From Buchnera aphidicola (Microlophium carnosum) (GTDB lineage: Bacteria > Pseudomonadota > Gammaproteobacteria > Enterobacterales > Enterobacteriaceae), in contig CP048747.1 of assembly GCA_011752475.1 (NCBI GenBank), positions 248,001 through 312,000 on the forward strand: a stretch of DNA of 64,000 bases, given 5' to 3'. This document shows positions 10,556 to 21,459 of the stretch, piece after piece. A model generated the notes under the pieces. The model was not told where the DNA came from. It did no database searches and worked only from the letters and a program-made list of their open reading frames with translations. Every line of letters starts with the position of its first letter. Positions within the stretch are counted from its first letter, which is position 1. The translations under genes and the position numbers were made by a program.

Positions 10556-11752
10556 ATGAAAAAAATCACTATTTTAGGATCAACTGGTTCTGTTGGCATT
10601 AGCGCATTATCGATTATTAAAAAAAATCCGAATTTATTTAAAGTAATTGCTTTAGTAGCTAATACAAATATTACTACTATGTTACAGCAATGTGAGTTAT
10701 TTTCTCCTGATTGGGCAGCAATGAGAGATGAAAAATCTGCAAATATATTAAGAAAAAAATTAAAACGTAAAAAAATAAGAACTGAAGTTCTTTTTAAAGA
10801 AAAAGATATTTGTAGATTAGCTTCATTACAAGAAATAGATCAAGTAATATCTGCAATTGTTGGAATAGCAGGTTTATTACCAACATTATCCGCAATATAT
10901 GCTGGAAAAACAGTGTTATTAGCTAATAAAGAATCTTTAATTACATGTGGTTCTTTATTCATGAAAGCACTTGCTTCAAGTGGTGCCAAAATTCTTCCTA
11001 TTGATAGTGAACACAACGCTATTTTTCAAGTTCTACCTTTAGAAGTTCAAAAAAATTTAGGTATGTCTAATTTAAAAAGAAATAATATTAAGCATCTTGT
11101 TTTAACTGGTTCAGGAGGACCGTTTTATAAATTTTCTTCATCTGATTTATCTAGTGTAACTCCGAATCAAGCATGTTCTCATCCAAATTGGTTAATGGGA
11201 CGAAAAATTTCTGTAGATTCAGCTACTATGATGAATAAAGGTTTAGAATATGCTGAAGCAAGATGGTTATTTAATGCATTAGAATCGGAAATTCAAATTT
11301 TGATTCATCCTGAATCAATCATTCATTCTATGGTCCAATATTCTGATGGTGCTTTATTAGCACAATTATCAGTTCCTGATATTAGAATTTCTATTTCATA
11401 TGCTATGTCTTGGCCCGATCGTATTTATTCAGGAGTTAATTGTGTAAATTTTTCTAAAATAAATAACCTATCGTTTTTTGAACCGAACTTCATTCAATTT
11501 CCATGCTTAAAATTAGCAATTGATTCTTTCTCTCAAGGTCAATCCGCTATGATTGTTTTAAATGCTGCCAATGAAATTGCCGTGTCAGCTTTTCTTGATT
11601 CTAAAATTTCTTTTACTAAAATTTATGAAATAAATAGTGAAACACTAACGTTTTCCTGTTTTTCAGAACCTGATTGTATTGAAGATGTTTTAGAGATTGA
11701 TAGACAAGCTAGAATATTGGCTAAAAATAAAGTGTTGTCTTTGATTTTTTAA
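10556..11752 (+). CDS. dxr: 1-deoxy-D-xylulose 5-phosphate reductoisomerase
   Basis: Converts DXP to 2-C-methyl-D-erythritol 4-phosphate, the committed step of the MEP isoprenoid pathway, using NADPH and a divalent metal. The 398 residues equal the E. coli length. The NADPH loop ILGSTGSVGISAL is at the N terminus, and the metal/substrate region PIDSEHNAIFQVL and the motif TGSGGPF follow. Isoprenoids from this route feed UppS, the next gene. Confidence 0.97.
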   Translation: MKKITILGSTGSVGISALSIIKKNPNLFKVIALVANTNITTMLQQCELFSPDWAAMRDEKSANILRKKLKRKKIRTEVLFKEKDICRLASLQEIDQVISAIVGIAGLLPTLSAIYAGKTVLLANKESLITCGSLFMKALASSGAKILPIDSEHNAIFQVLPLEVQKNLGMSNLKRNNIKHLVLTGSGGPFYKFSSSDLSSVTPNQACSHPNWLMGRKISVDSATMMNKGLEYAEARWLFNALESEIQILIHPESIIHSMVQYSDGALLAQLSVPDIRISISYAMSWPDRIYSGVNCVNFSKINNLSFFEPNFIQFPCLKLAIDSFSQGQSAMIVLNAANEIAVSAFLDSKISFTKIYEINSETLTFSCFSEPDCIEDVLEIDRQARILAKNKVLSLIF

Positions 11753-11835
11753 CAATACATTTTTTTAATGTATTAATCATTTAATTTAGAATATTTTAAT
11801 AAAATTCTATTTTTCAAGAGAAATATATATATTCT

Positions 11836-12591
11836 ATGCAGTATAAATATTTATTAGAACATAACGAAAAACATCATAAACACAATCCTCGTCATGTCGC
11901 AATTATTATGGATGGAAATGGACGTTGGGCTAATAAACAAGGTAAAATGCGTATTTTAGGGCATAAAGAAGGTTTTAAAGCAGTTAAGAGAGCAATAAGA
12001 TTTTCTATTATAAATAATTTAAAAATATTAACATTATACGCTTTTAGTAGTGAGAATTGGAATCGTCCGTTATCTGAAATTAAATCATTAATGGAATTAT
12101 TTTCTTATGCATTAGATAGTGAAATCAAAAATTTAAAAAAATATAATATTAGATTAAAGGTTATCGGCGACATAACATATTTTAATAAAAAATTACAAAG
12201 TAGTATTTATAATGCAGAAAAAATAAGTTTACAGAATAGTGGTTTAATATTAAATATAGCTGCAAATTATGGTGGAAGATGGGATATCATTCAAGGTATC
12301 AAGAAAATTATTAATAAAGTTCAACAAGGCGTTTTAAATATAAATGACATTAAAGAAAACACTTTTTCTCAATATTTATCTACTAGTCAACTGCTTCCAG
12401 TAGATCTCGTTATTAGGACAGGAGGAGAAAAAAGAATTAGTAATTTTTTATTATGGCAAATAGCTTATTCTGAGTTATATTTTACTGATGTTTTGTGGCC
12501 TGATTTTAATCAATGTGTTTTTCAGCATGCTATAGATTCTTTTATATCTCGTGAACGTCGTTTTGGAGGATTTAAAATATATGAGAAATAG
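11836..12591 (+). CDS. uppS: Undecaprenyl diphosphate synthase (cis-prenyltransferase)
   Basis: Extends farnesyl diphosphate to undecaprenyl diphosphate, the lipid carrier for peptidoglycan. The 251-residue protein (E. coli 253) has the catalytic Asp in AIIMDGNGRWANKQG and the C-terminal signature LVIRTGGEKRISNFLLWQ with RERRFGG near the end. In E. coli cdsA and rseP follow; here 227 bp of non-coding sequence separate it from bamA. Confidence 0.97.
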   Translation: MQYKYLLEHNEKHHKHNPRHVAIIMDGNGRWANKQGKMRILGHKEGFKAVKRAIRFSIINNLKILTLYAFSSENWNRPLSEIKSLMELFSYALDSEIKNLKKYNIRLKVIGDITYFNKKLQSSIYNAEKISLQNSGLILNIAANYGGRWDIIQGIKKIINKVQQGVLNINDIKENTFSQYLSTSQLLPVDLVIRTGGEKRISNFLLWQIAYSELYFTDVLWPDFNQCVFQHAIDSFISRERRFGGFKIYEK

Positions 12592-12818
12592 TATATTTTT
12601 ATATCATTAAAGTTCTTAGGAAAATCAAATTTGTATTCATATTAAATAATGACGCTTTTAATTTTTTTTAAAAAAATATTTTTTGATGAGTAATGACATG
12701 AAAATATAAAAAAAGTGTCTTTTAAATTTTTTTTTACTTCATAATTTCTAATAAATTTAAATTTTTTTAATAAATTTTACGAAAGAAGAAATCTATTGTA
12801 GGAAAAATTATAATAATA

Positions 12819-15221
12819 ATGTTCATTAAAAATTTTTTTATAGCTTTTTTAATGTTTTTTAGCCTAATAGTTTGTGCAAAAAATACATTCCTTGTTAAAG
12901 ATATTCAGTTTAAAGGATTGAAAAATTTTTCACAAAATGAAGCCTTAAAAAGTATTGTTTTTAGCATCGGAAATCAAATATCTCAATATGATGTACAAAA
13001 TAGCATTAAATCTTTATTTAAAACAGGAAAATTTGAAGATATTAAAGTAGTTCTTTCAGACAAAACTGTGATCTTTAATGTGAGAGAAAGACCCATTATT
13101 TCTAATGTTGCTATTTCTGGTAATCATATTATTAATAATTCTATTTTAGATAAATATTTAGCACAATTAAATATTGAAAAAAGCAAGCCATTTAATGATT
13201 TTTTCACTGATATATTTGTTAAAGAAATAGGAGATGCTTATCATGATTTCGGAAGATATAAATCAAATGTAAAAATATTAAAAATTTTTTCTGAAAGTAA
13301 TACTGTTAATTTAAAAATATTAATTAATGAAGGTATACCTATAAAAATTAATAGTATTAATATACTTGGCATTCAAAATTTTTCTAAAGAAGAAATTTTT
13401 TCATTGTTAAAATCAAAAGATCATCATTCTTGGTGGAATATTTTAAGTAAATGTATTTATTCTTCAAAAGAATTAAACAATGATTTAGAACGTTTAAAAT
13501 ATTTCTATTTGAGTCATGGATATTTTTATTTTCATGTAAATTCTAAAAAAATAGATTTTATTCAAGATCAAAATAAGATAAATATCACAATAAATATTTC
13601 TGAAGGTAAAAAATATAATATTTCAAATTTTTTTATTAATGGAAATGTATTTCCATATCAAGATGTAATTTCAAATTTTATCAACATTAATCATTATGAA
13701 CTTTACAATCAGGAAAAAATTGACATTATAGTAAATAAGATAAGAAGATTTTTACATGAAAACGGATATATTAATGCTCAGGTTATAGTTATTCCAAAAG
13801 TTAATCATGAAAAAAAAACAATAGTACTAGACTTTGATATTGATATTAAACAACGTTTTTTTGTCAACAGAATTCATTTTTCAGGGAATGAAGTAACTCA
13901 AGATAAAGTTTTACGTCGTGAAATCAAACAAGTAGAAGGTAAATATTTTAATATAAAATTACTAGAATTAGGTAAAACATTGTTAGAAAAAACTCATTAT
14001 TTTAGTGACGTTGAAATAATTACAAAAATAAATCCTCATAAATCTAATCAAGTTGATATTACGTATAAAGTAAAAGAACAACCTACTGGTTCTATAAATT
14101 TTGGTCTGGGATATGGAGTAGATAGTGGCATAAGCTTTAATATGTCTTTTTCTCAAGAAAATATATTTGGTTCTGGAAATTCTTTAAAAGCTAATATTAT
14201 TAAAAATGAAAATCAAAAATATGCTGATATATCAATGAGTTATCCATATTTTTTTTCTAACAGTATAGATTTAAACACCAGAGTTTTTTATAATGATTTG
14301 AAATATCATTTTAATAATATCTCAAATCTTCTAAAAAAAACTTATGGTTTTGAAAGTAATTTAGGTTTTTCAATTAATGATACTAATAAACTAAACTTTG
14401 GATTTGGATTTACCCATAATGGTATTAATAATCAAGAAAAAAAGATTGATTCTTCTCTATTAATTAAAAAATCGTTAAATACCATATTTCTAAAAAATGA
14501 TTTTGTAGATGATTTTACTATAAATTATTCGTGGATATATTCTAATTTAGAATATCTTTATTTTCCTGTCTCTGGAAATCAAATACATATTAGTGGAAAA
14601 AATACTCTTCCTGGTTCCGATAATAGTTTTTATAAAATAATGTTGGATAGTGAGAACTTTATTCCATTAGATAAAGAGAAGAGTTTTATATTTTTAAGTC
14701 ACATCTATATGGGAGTAGGAAACATTTTTAATAAAGAAAAATTGCCTTTTTATGAGAATTTCTATACTAGTAGTGTGAATAATATTCGTGGTTTTCGTAT
14801 AAACACTATCGGTCCTAAATCAACGTATGAAAATACTAATTCAGAAGACTGTATTGGATATGAAAATAATAATTTCTGTGAATCCATTGATTCTATCGGT
14901 GGAAATTTAACCTTTTCTTCTAATTTAGAGCTTATTGTACCTTTTCCCTTGATAGATCAAAAATACTCTAAATTTCTTCGTGCGTCTTTATTTTTAGATG
15001 TTGGTAATATTTGGGATATACAATACAAGAATCCTAGAAATGTTAATTTTTTTTCATTTGTAAAAGATAATATATTAGATGATGTTTATTCATCAGTTGG
15101 TTGTTCGTTACAATGGTTTTCCCCAATTGGTCCATTAGTTTTTTCTTATGCAATTCCTATTACAAAAAATAAAAATTATCAATTGGAACCATTTCAATTT
15201 AACATTGGCAAAAATTGGTAA
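12819..15221 (+). CDS. bamA: Outer membrane protein assembly factor BamA
   Basis: BamA folds and inserts beta-barrel proteins into the outer membrane. The 800-residue protein (E. coli 810) has an N-terminal signal sequence (about 1-20, ending near VCAK), five POTRA domains (about 21-420) and a 16-strand Omp85 barrel. The conserved loop motif RGF appears in VNNIRGFRINTIGP. The C-terminal beta signal FQFNIGKNW is almost the E. coli sequence. Neighbouring skp and lpxD are missing. Retention of BamA shows that some outer-membrane proteins are still assembled. Confidence 0.97.
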   Translation: MFIKNFFIAFLMFFSLIVCAKNTFLVKDIQFKGLKNFSQNEALKSIVFSIGNQISQYDVQNSIKSLFKTGKFEDIKVVLSDKTVIFNVRERPIISNVAISGNHIINNSILDKYLAQLNIEKSKPFNDFFTDIFVKEIGDAYHDFGRYKSNVKILKIFSESNTVNLKILINEGIPIKINSINILGIQNFSKEEIFSLLKSKDHHSWWNILSKCIYSSKELNNDLERLKYFYLSHGYFYFHVNSKKIDFIQDQNKINITINISEGKKYNISNFFINGNVFPYQDVISNFININHYELYNQEKIDIIVNKIRRFLHENGYINAQVIVIPKVNHEKKTIVLDFDIDIKQRFFVNRIHFSGNEVTQDKVLRREIKQVEGKYFNIKLLELGKTLLEKTHYFSDVEIITKINPHKSNQVDITYKVKEQPTGSINFGLGYGVDSGISFNMSFSQENIFGSGNSLKANIIKNENQKYADISMSYPYFFSNSIDLNTRVFYNDLKYHFNNISNLLKKTYGFESNLGFSINDTNKLNFGFGFTHNGINNQEKKIDSSLLIKKSLNTIFLKNDFVDDFTINYSWIYSNLEYLYFPVSGNQIHISGKNTLPGSDNSFYKIMLDSENFIPLDKEKSFIFLSHIYMGVGNIFNKEKLPFYENFYTSSVNNIRGFRINTIGPKSTYENTNSEDCIGYENNNFCESIDSIGGNLTFSSNLELIVPFPLIDQKYSKFLRASLFLDVGNIWDIQYKNPRNVNFFSFVKDNILDDVYSSVGCSLQWFSPIGPLVFSYAIPITKNKNYQLEPFQFNIGKNW

Positions 15222-15381
15222 CTATAATATAAATTAAGAAAAAATTATTTGATGTATATAATTATGAAAATATAAAAATATTTCATTTGTTAAAATTACA
15301 TAAGCAATACAATCTTTCTTTAATCTATATTTTAAAATATGATATTGATTTTAATAAAACATTTAAAATAAGGTAAATATT

Positions 15382-15837
15382 TTGAATTTGATAAATAATA
15401 TATTACATATCAAAAAAATTTTACAAATTTTACCTCATCGCTATCCTTTTTTACTAATTGATCGAGTTTTAAATTTTGAAATATTTAAATCTTTACAAGC
15501 AATCAAAAACTGCACTATAAATGAACCGTATTTTCAAGGACATTTTTTAAATGAACCAATTTTTCCTGGTGTATTAATTGTTGAAGCTATGGCTCAAGCA
15601 GCAAGTATTTTAATATATATTAGTACAGGTGAATTAAACATCAATAAATTATATCATTTTGTAGGAATAGATAATACTCGTTTTAAAAAAACAGTTATTC
15701 CTGGGGATCAAATGTTTATAGAAGTAACTATTTTAAAATCCAATAAAAATATTTTAGTTTTTAAAAATATAGCTGTAGTAAACAATAATATCATTTGTAA
15801 ATCTAATATTATTTTTGCTAAAAAATATTTATCTTAA
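15382..15837 (+). CDS. fabZ: 3-hydroxyacyl-[acyl-carrier-protein] dehydratase
   Basis: Dehydrates 3-hydroxyacyl-ACP in fatty-acid elongation. The protein is 151 residues, the same as E. coli, and has hot-dog fold motifs: LPHRYPFLLIDRV, the catalytic His in FQGHF, the Glu in PGVLIVEAMAQAA, and RFKKTVIPGDQM. The start is TTG at 15382, the only start that gives the family N terminus, preceded by AAGG. In E. coli it sits among lpxD, lpxA and lpxB, which are absent here. Confidence 0.95.
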   Translation: MNLINNILHIKKILQILPHRYPFLLIDRVLNFEIFKSLQAIKNCTINEPYFQGHFLNEPIFPGVLIVEAMAQAASILIYISTGELNINKLYHFVGIDNTRFKKTVIPGDQMFIEVTILKSNKNILVFKNIAVVNNNIICKSNIIFAKKYLS

Positions 15838-15872
15838 AAATATGTATTTATCTAATAAATTTCGGAAAATAT

Positions 15873-18800
15873 ATGAATGAACCAAAATTTATTCATCTTC
15901 ATGTACATAGCGATTACTCAATTATTGATGGATTATCAAAACCTGAGGAATTAGTTAAAAAAGCGGCATTGTTAAATATGCCAGCTATTGCTATAACTGA
16001 TTACAACAATTTACACGGTGTAATTAAATTTTATAATATGGCTCATAAGTTAGGTTTGAAACCTATTATTGGTGTGACAGTACAATTTTTTTCTAATTTA
16101 ATAAATAATAAACTAACAAAATTAACTTTATTAGCTTCTACTCAAGAAGGATATAAAAATTTAATCTTATTAATTTCTCGCTCTTATCAAAAAGGATACA
16201 CTAATAATAGTGATGTCACTATTGAAAAAAAATGGTTATTAGAAATTAATAAGGGATTAATACTACTTTCTGGTGGTTCTCAAGGTGAACTAGGAAAAAT
16301 TTTACTTAATGGTCAAACATCATTGATATCTACTTGTTTATCATTTTATCAGAAATATTTTCCTGATTCTTACTATTTAGAATTATTTCGTACAAATCGA
16401 GATAATGAAGAAACATATTTACACTTGGCTATAGATTTATCTTTATCTACAGGTGTTCCTGTTGTTGCTACTAATGATGTGTGTTTTTTAAATGAAGAAG
16501 ATTTTAAAATTCATAAAATTAGAATTGCTATTAATGAAGGTGAAATATTACAGAATTCAAAAATTCAAAATAATTATAGTGATCAACAGTTTTTAAAAAC
16601 TGAAAAAGAAATGTCTGATCTTTTTTCAGATATTCCAGAAGCGCTTATAAATAGTGTAGAAATTGCAAAACGTTGTAATGTTTTTATACATTCTGGAAGA
16701 TATTTTTTACCTCAGTTTTCAACTGGAAAAATCAGTGTTGAAAATTACTTAATTACACAAGCATATAAAGGTATAAAAAACCGTTTAAGTCTTTTGGATG
16801 TCAATAATAAAAAATATAAACATATTTATAATCAATATAAAAATCGTTTAGATATGGAACTAAATGTCATTAATAAAATGGGTTTTCCTGGATATTTTTT
16901 AATCGTTATGGAATTTATACAATGGTCAAAAGATAATAATATACCAGTAGGTCCAGGACGAGGTTCTGGCGCCGGTTCTCTTGTAGCATATGCTTTAAAT
17001 ATTACGGAAGTGAATCCATTATCTTTTGATCTTTTATTTGAAAGATTTTTAAATCCAGAACGTGTTTCAATGCCTGATTTTGATATTGATTTTTGCATGG
17101 AAAAACGTGATAAAGTAATTGATCATGTTTCAAATATATATGGTAGAAACGCAGTAGCACAAATTATTACTTTTGGAACATTAACAGCAAAAGCTGTTAT
17201 TAGAGACGTAGGTCGTGTTTTAGGATATCCATATGGATTTATTAATAAATTATCTAAGTTAGTACCTTTAGACCCCGGAATAACTTTGAACGAAGCTTTT
17301 TCTAAAGAATCTGAACTATCTAATCTTTATAAAAACAATGAAGACGTAAAAAAAATAATTGATATTGCTAAAAAATTAGAAGGAATCAATAGAAATGTTG
17401 GAAAACATGCAGGAGGAGTAGTTATTTCACCTACTAAAATTACTGATTTTTGTCCATTATATTGTGATGAAAAAGGGAATAATCCAGTAACGCAATTTGA
17501 TAAAAATGATATAGAATATATCGGATTAGTAAAGTTTGATTTTCTTGGTTTACGTACATTAACTATTATTAATTATACAGTAGAAATGATTAATATGAAA
17601 CTTAAGTTTCATAAAAAGAAATTAATAAATATTAATTCGATCCCTCTTGATGATATAAAATGTTTTAATGTATTAAAAAAATCTGAAACTACTGGTGTAT
17701 TCCAATTAGAATCTTATGGTATGAAAGATTTAATTAAAAGATTACAACCTGATTGTTTTGAAGATATAATTGCTTTAGTAGCACTATTTAGACCTGGTCC
17801 CTTACAATCTGGTATGGTCGATAACTTTATTAATCGAAAACATGGACGTGAGAAAATTTCATACCCTGATCATAAATGGCAACATATACTATTAAAACCT
17901 ATATTGGAATCAACATATGGAATCATATTATATCAAGAACAAGTAATGCAGATAGCACAAGTTTTAGCAGGTTATACACTAGGAAGTGCAGATATTTTAA
18001 GACGAGCAATGAGTAAAAAAAATTTAAAAGATATGTCAAAACAACGTGCTATATTTGAAGCAGGAGCTTTAAAAAATGGCATTAATAAAAAATTATCAGT
18101 AAAAATTTTTGATTTATTAGAAAAATTTGCAGGATATGGATTTAATAAATCTCATTCTGTAGCTTATGCTTTAGTCTCTTATCAAACTTTATGGTTAAAA
18201 TCACACTATCCTGCTGAATTTATGGCTGCAGCTATGACATCTGATATAGACAATACAGAAAAAATTATTGTTTTAGTTAATGAATCGTTAAATATAGGAT
18301 TAAAAATTATACCTCCAAATATTAATTTAAGTAAATATGAATTTTATGTAAATGATTTAAATAATATAGTTTATGGTATTGGTGCTATTAAGGGTATAGG
18401 AGAAAATTCAGTACGAAATCTTATTGAAGAACGTGAAAAAAATGGATTTTTTTACGATTTGTTTGATCTTTGTATGAGAATTGATTCTAATAAGATAACT
18501 CGTAGAGTACTAGAAAAATTGATAATGTCTGGAAGTTGCGATTGTTTTAATCAAAGTAGAAATTACTTACTTAAATCGATTGATGATGCTATAAATGCAT
18601 CAAAAGAATCTCTTAGAACAAAATTTTTTCAACAGGAAAGTCTTTTCGGTGTTTTTAAAAATGAGTTAAAACAAGTAAAAAAAAATAATTTTAATAAATT
18701 AATTTATTCTGAAAAAAATAAATTAGAAAACGAATATCAAGTACTAGGATTTTATCTTACAGGACATCCTATTGATCAATATAAACAAGAATTAAAACAC

Positions 18801-19358
18801 TATGTTAATGGAATAAAATTATCACAATTAAAATTTTTTGAAAAAAATAGAAAAGTTTTAGTCGCAGGAATTATAGTTTCCATTAAAATTAAAATAACTA
18901 AAAGTAAAAACCGTATAGCTATTTTAATATTAGATGATAATACTAGTCGTTTAGAAGTTATAATTTTTACAGTTTTATTAGATTTACATGAATCTATTTT
19001 AAAAATCAATACACTATTATTTGTAAGAGGAGTTTTAAACCTTAGTTTTGTTAGTAAAAATATTAAAATGACAGCTTATGATCTTATAGATTTAAGCATC
19101 ATGAGAAAAAAACATATATACAGATTAATAATTATATTAAATGAAGAAAAAACTGAGATGTTTTTTTTAAATAAATTGTATGAATGTTTAGATAAACAAT
19201 CTAAAGGAAATATTCCTGTTTGTATTTCTTACTATAAAAAAAGCTCATATTTAAATTTGTCATTAAATAAAAAATGGTTTGTTACAATTAGTGATGATTT
19301 ATTAAATGAATTAAAATTATTAGTAGGATCAGAAAAAATAAAATTAGACTATATTTAG
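15873..19358 (+). CDS. dnaE: DNA polymerase III subunit alpha
   Basis: The replicative polymerase. The 1161-residue protein (E. coli 1160) has an N-terminal PHP domain (IHLHVHSDYSIIDGLSKP), the palm aspartates in MPDFDIDF, the third carboxylate region in FDFLGLRTL, the helix-hairpin-helix region and a C-terminal OB fold. The proofreading partner dnaQ is in the same window. It lies 35 bp after fabZ; E. coli has lpxA-lpxB-rnhB between them. Confidence 0.98.
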   Translation: MNEPKFIHLHVHSDYSIIDGLSKPEELVKKAALLNMPAIAITDYNNLHGVIKFYNMAHKLGLKPIIGVTVQFFSNLINNKLTKLTLLASTQEGYKNLILLISRSYQKGYTNNSDVTIEKKWLLEINKGLILLSGGSQGELGKILLNGQTSLISTCLSFYQKYFPDSYYLELFRTNRDNEETYLHLAIDLSLSTGVPVVATNDVCFLNEEDFKIHKIRIAINEGEILQNSKIQNNYSDQQFLKTEKEMSDLFSDIPEALINSVEIAKRCNVFIHSGRYFLPQFSTGKISVENYLITQAYKGIKNRLSLLDVNNKKYKHIYNQYKNRLDMELNVINKMGFPGYFLIVMEFIQWSKDNNIPVGPGRGSGAGSLVAYALNITEVNPLSFDLLFERFLNPERVSMPDFDIDFCMEKRDKVIDHVSNIYGRNAVAQIITFGTLTAKAVIRDVGRVLGYPYGFINKLSKLVPLDPGITLNEAFSKESELSNLYKNNEDVKKIIDIAKKLEGINRNVGKHAGGVVISPTKITDFCPLYCDEKGNNPVTQFDKNDIEYIGLVKFDFLGLRTLTIINYTVEMINMKLKFHKKKLININSIPLDDIKCFNVLKKSETTGVFQLESYGMKDLIKRLQPDCFEDIIALVALFRPGPLQSGMVDNFINRKHGREKISYPDHKWQHILLKPILESTYGIILYQEQVMQIAQVLAGYTLGSADILRRAMSKKNLKDMSKQRAIFEAGALKNGINKKLSVKIFDLLEKFAGYGFNKSHSVAYALVSYQTLWLKSHYPAEFMAAAMTSDIDNTEKIIVLVNESLNIGLKIIPPNINLSKYEFYVNDLNNIVYGIGAIKGIGENSVRNLIEEREKNGFFYDLFDLCMRIDSNKITRRVLEKLIMSGSCDCFNQSRNYLLKSIDDAINASKESLRTKFFQQESLFGVFKNELKQVKKNNFNKLIYSEKNKLENEYQVLGFYLTGHPIDQYKQELKHYVNGIKLSQLKFFEKNRKVLVAGIIVSIKIKITKSKNRIAILILDDNTSRLEVIIFTVLLDLHESILKINTLLFVRGVLNLSFVSKNIKMTAYDLIDLSIMRKKHIYRLIIILNEEKTEMFFLNKLYECLDKQSKGNIPVCISYYKKSSYLNLSLNKKWFVTISDDLLNELKLLVGSEKIKLDYI

Positions 19359-19399
19359 AAAGATATTGATCTTTATAAATAACATTGTAATTAATAATT

Positions 19400-21118
19400 T
19401 TAGTTTATAAGTTTTTTCACAATAAATTTTGTTATATCTTGTATATTGACTAGAATATTTTTCTTGTTTTTTCTTGCGCAATATTCAACATTATTATTAT
19501 TAATAGAGCGTGTACTAATAATAATTTGATGAGGAATACCAATTAAATCCATTTCGTTAAACATGACTCCTGGTCGTTCATTTCGATCATATAAGATCAC
19601 ATCCACTCCTATTTTTTTAAAATTTTGATATAAAACGTGTGCTATTTTTTTAATTTCATTATCTTTATTCATATTTACAGGCAAAATAACTACTTCAAAA
19701 GGTGCAATAGAATTTGGCCAAATAATACCATTACTGTCATGATTTTGTTCAATAATAGCTGCTGCAATACGTGTTATTCCTATTCCATAACATCCCATAT
19801 ATAAATTTTCTTGATGACCATTTTTTGTTTTGATAGACTTATTCATTATTCTAGAATATTTTTGTTCAAGTTGAAATATATGACCAATTTCAATACTTTT
19901 TTTAATATTTAAATGGCCTGTTCCATTAGGACTTAAATCATTTTTTGTTACTTTTCTAATATCTTTAATTATTGGAATAGGTAAATCAATATTCCAGTTT
20001 ACATTAATAAAAAAATGTTTATTAATGTTTGAACCAATAGTAAAATCTTTCATTTTGTAAGTAGAAATATCAGCAATAACAGGAATTTTTAATCCTAAAG
20101 GACCTAAGAATTTTTTTTTCACTCCTATCAATAAAATAATTTCTTTTTCACTAAGAAATACTAAAGGTTTTTTTAAAATTTCAATTTTTTCTATTTTAAA
20201 TAAATTTAATTCATGATCGCCTCGTATTAATAATGCAGCTATTGAAGTAATATTATCTGTTTTTATCTGAACTAAAAAAGTTTTAATTTGATTTTCTAAT
20301 GGTGTATTTAATTTTTCAGAAATTACTATAGACTTTTTTGTTTTTGTTTTTTTTTGAAGAATCTTGTATGAATCTTTTTTTTTAAAAAAATTAATTGTTT
20401 CGATAGATTTAGCCATATTTATATTTGAAGAATATGATCTATCGTTAGAAAAAACTATTTCATCTTCTCCATTTTCAGAAAACGCTTGAAATTCATGAGA
20501 AATATTTCCTCCCATCGAACCTGAATCAGCTTTTACTACACAAAAATCTAACTTCATTTTTTTAAATATATTTATATAACTATTATGGAATTTATTATAA
20601 GTATTTTCCAGACAATCTTGATTTATATGAAAAGAGTAAGCATCTTTCATAGTAAATTCGCGCGTTCTAATTATTCCAAAACGAGGTCGTATTTCATCTC
20701 TAAATTTTGTTTGTATTTGATATACTATTAATGGTAGTTCTTTATATGAATGTATCTCAGAACTGATAAAATTAGTAACAACTTCTTCATTAGTAGGTCC
20801 TAAAATAAACTGATTTTTACGACGATCGGAGAATTTTAATAATTCTTCTCCATATACACTTAATCGTTCGCTTTCTTTCCATAAATATTCAGGTTGGATA
20901 ATAGGCATTGATATTTCTAATGCATTGATTTTTTCCATCTCTTTTTTAATAATTTTTTTTATTTTTTTTAGTACTCTAATCCCAGTTGGAAGCCAGATAT
21001 ATAAACCTGAAGATGTTTTTCTAATCATACCACTTCGCAACATTAGTTGATGGCTAATAATTTTTGCGTCAGAGGGTATATTTTTTAAAGTTGATAATAA
21101 ATATTGACTTATAAGCAT
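19400..21118 (-). CDS. proS: Prolyl-tRNA synthetase
   Basis: Charges tRNA-Pro. A class II synthetase of the bacterial type with the INS editing domain inserted in the middle. The 572 residues equal the E. coli length. Motif 2 is FRDEIRPRFGIIRTREFTMKD, shown here only by its core RPRFGIIRTREF, and motif 3 is GCYGIGITRIAAA. It converges with dnaE; a weak 6-bp hairpin (AAAGAT/ATCTTT, near 19359-19374) lies between them. Confidence 0.97.
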   Translation of the reverse strand: MLISQYLLSTLKNIPSDAKIISHQLMLRSGMIRKTSSGLYIWLPTGIRVLKKIKKIIKKEMEKINALEISMPIIQPEYLWKESERLSVYGEELLKFSDRRKNQFILGPTNEEVVTNFISSEIHSYKELPLIVYQIQTKFRDEIRPRFGIIRTREFTMKDAYSFHINQDCLENTYNKFHNSYINIFKKMKLDFCVVKADSGSMGGNISHEFQAFSENGEDEIVFSNDRSYSSNINMAKSIETINFFKKKDSYKILQKKTKTKKSIVISEKLNTPLENQIKTFLVQIKTDNITSIAALLIRGDHELNLFKIEKIEILKKPLVFLSEKEIILLIGVKKKFLGPLGLKIPVIADISTYKMKDFTIGSNINKHFFINVNWNIDLPIPIIKDIRKVTKNDLSPNGTGHLNIKKSIEIGHIFQLEQKYSRIMNKSIKTKNGHQENLYMGCYGIGITRIAAAIIEQNHDSNGIIWPNSIAPFEVVILPVNMNKDNEIKKIAHVLYQNFKKIGVDVILYDRNERPGVMFNEMDLIGIPHQIIISTRSINNNNVEYCARKNKKNILVNIQDITKFIVKKLIN

Positions 21119-21459
21119 TTATTAAGGTCTCAAAAATAAAATTTTTTATGAAAAATAGAGTGGTTTTGTTGGGAAAAATTTATTTTTAACAGTGGATGTA
21201 ATTTTATTATATAATAACATTATATTTTAAATAGTTTATTTTAAATTTATATATTTTAAAATTAAAAACATAGATAATTGTAATATGAATTTAAAACATT
21301 ATATACATTTGAAGATTAAATATAAATATATATTATATTGATTTTGAAAAAAATAGATATGATCTATTTATATCATAAATAAAATTAGCTTGTTTTTTTT
21401 TAAATACAGAGGTTTAATGAACTTTTTACGTATAAAAATAGTGGTTAAAAATATTTATA
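21119..21459. other. Divergent intergenic region between proS and flhB
   Basis: No gene is visible. A plausible plus-strand promoter is TTAACA (21186-21191), an 18-bp spacer and TATAAT (21210-21215), which would leave a leader of about 240 bp before flhB. I see no FlhDC-type operator, in keeping with loss of flagellar master regulators in this lineage. Confidence 0.35.

Noticed and set aside
12592..12818. Possible remnants of cdsA and rseP between uppS and bamA
   Set aside because: I could not read any H-NS-like run of conserved residues in either strand; the sequence looks fully eroded.
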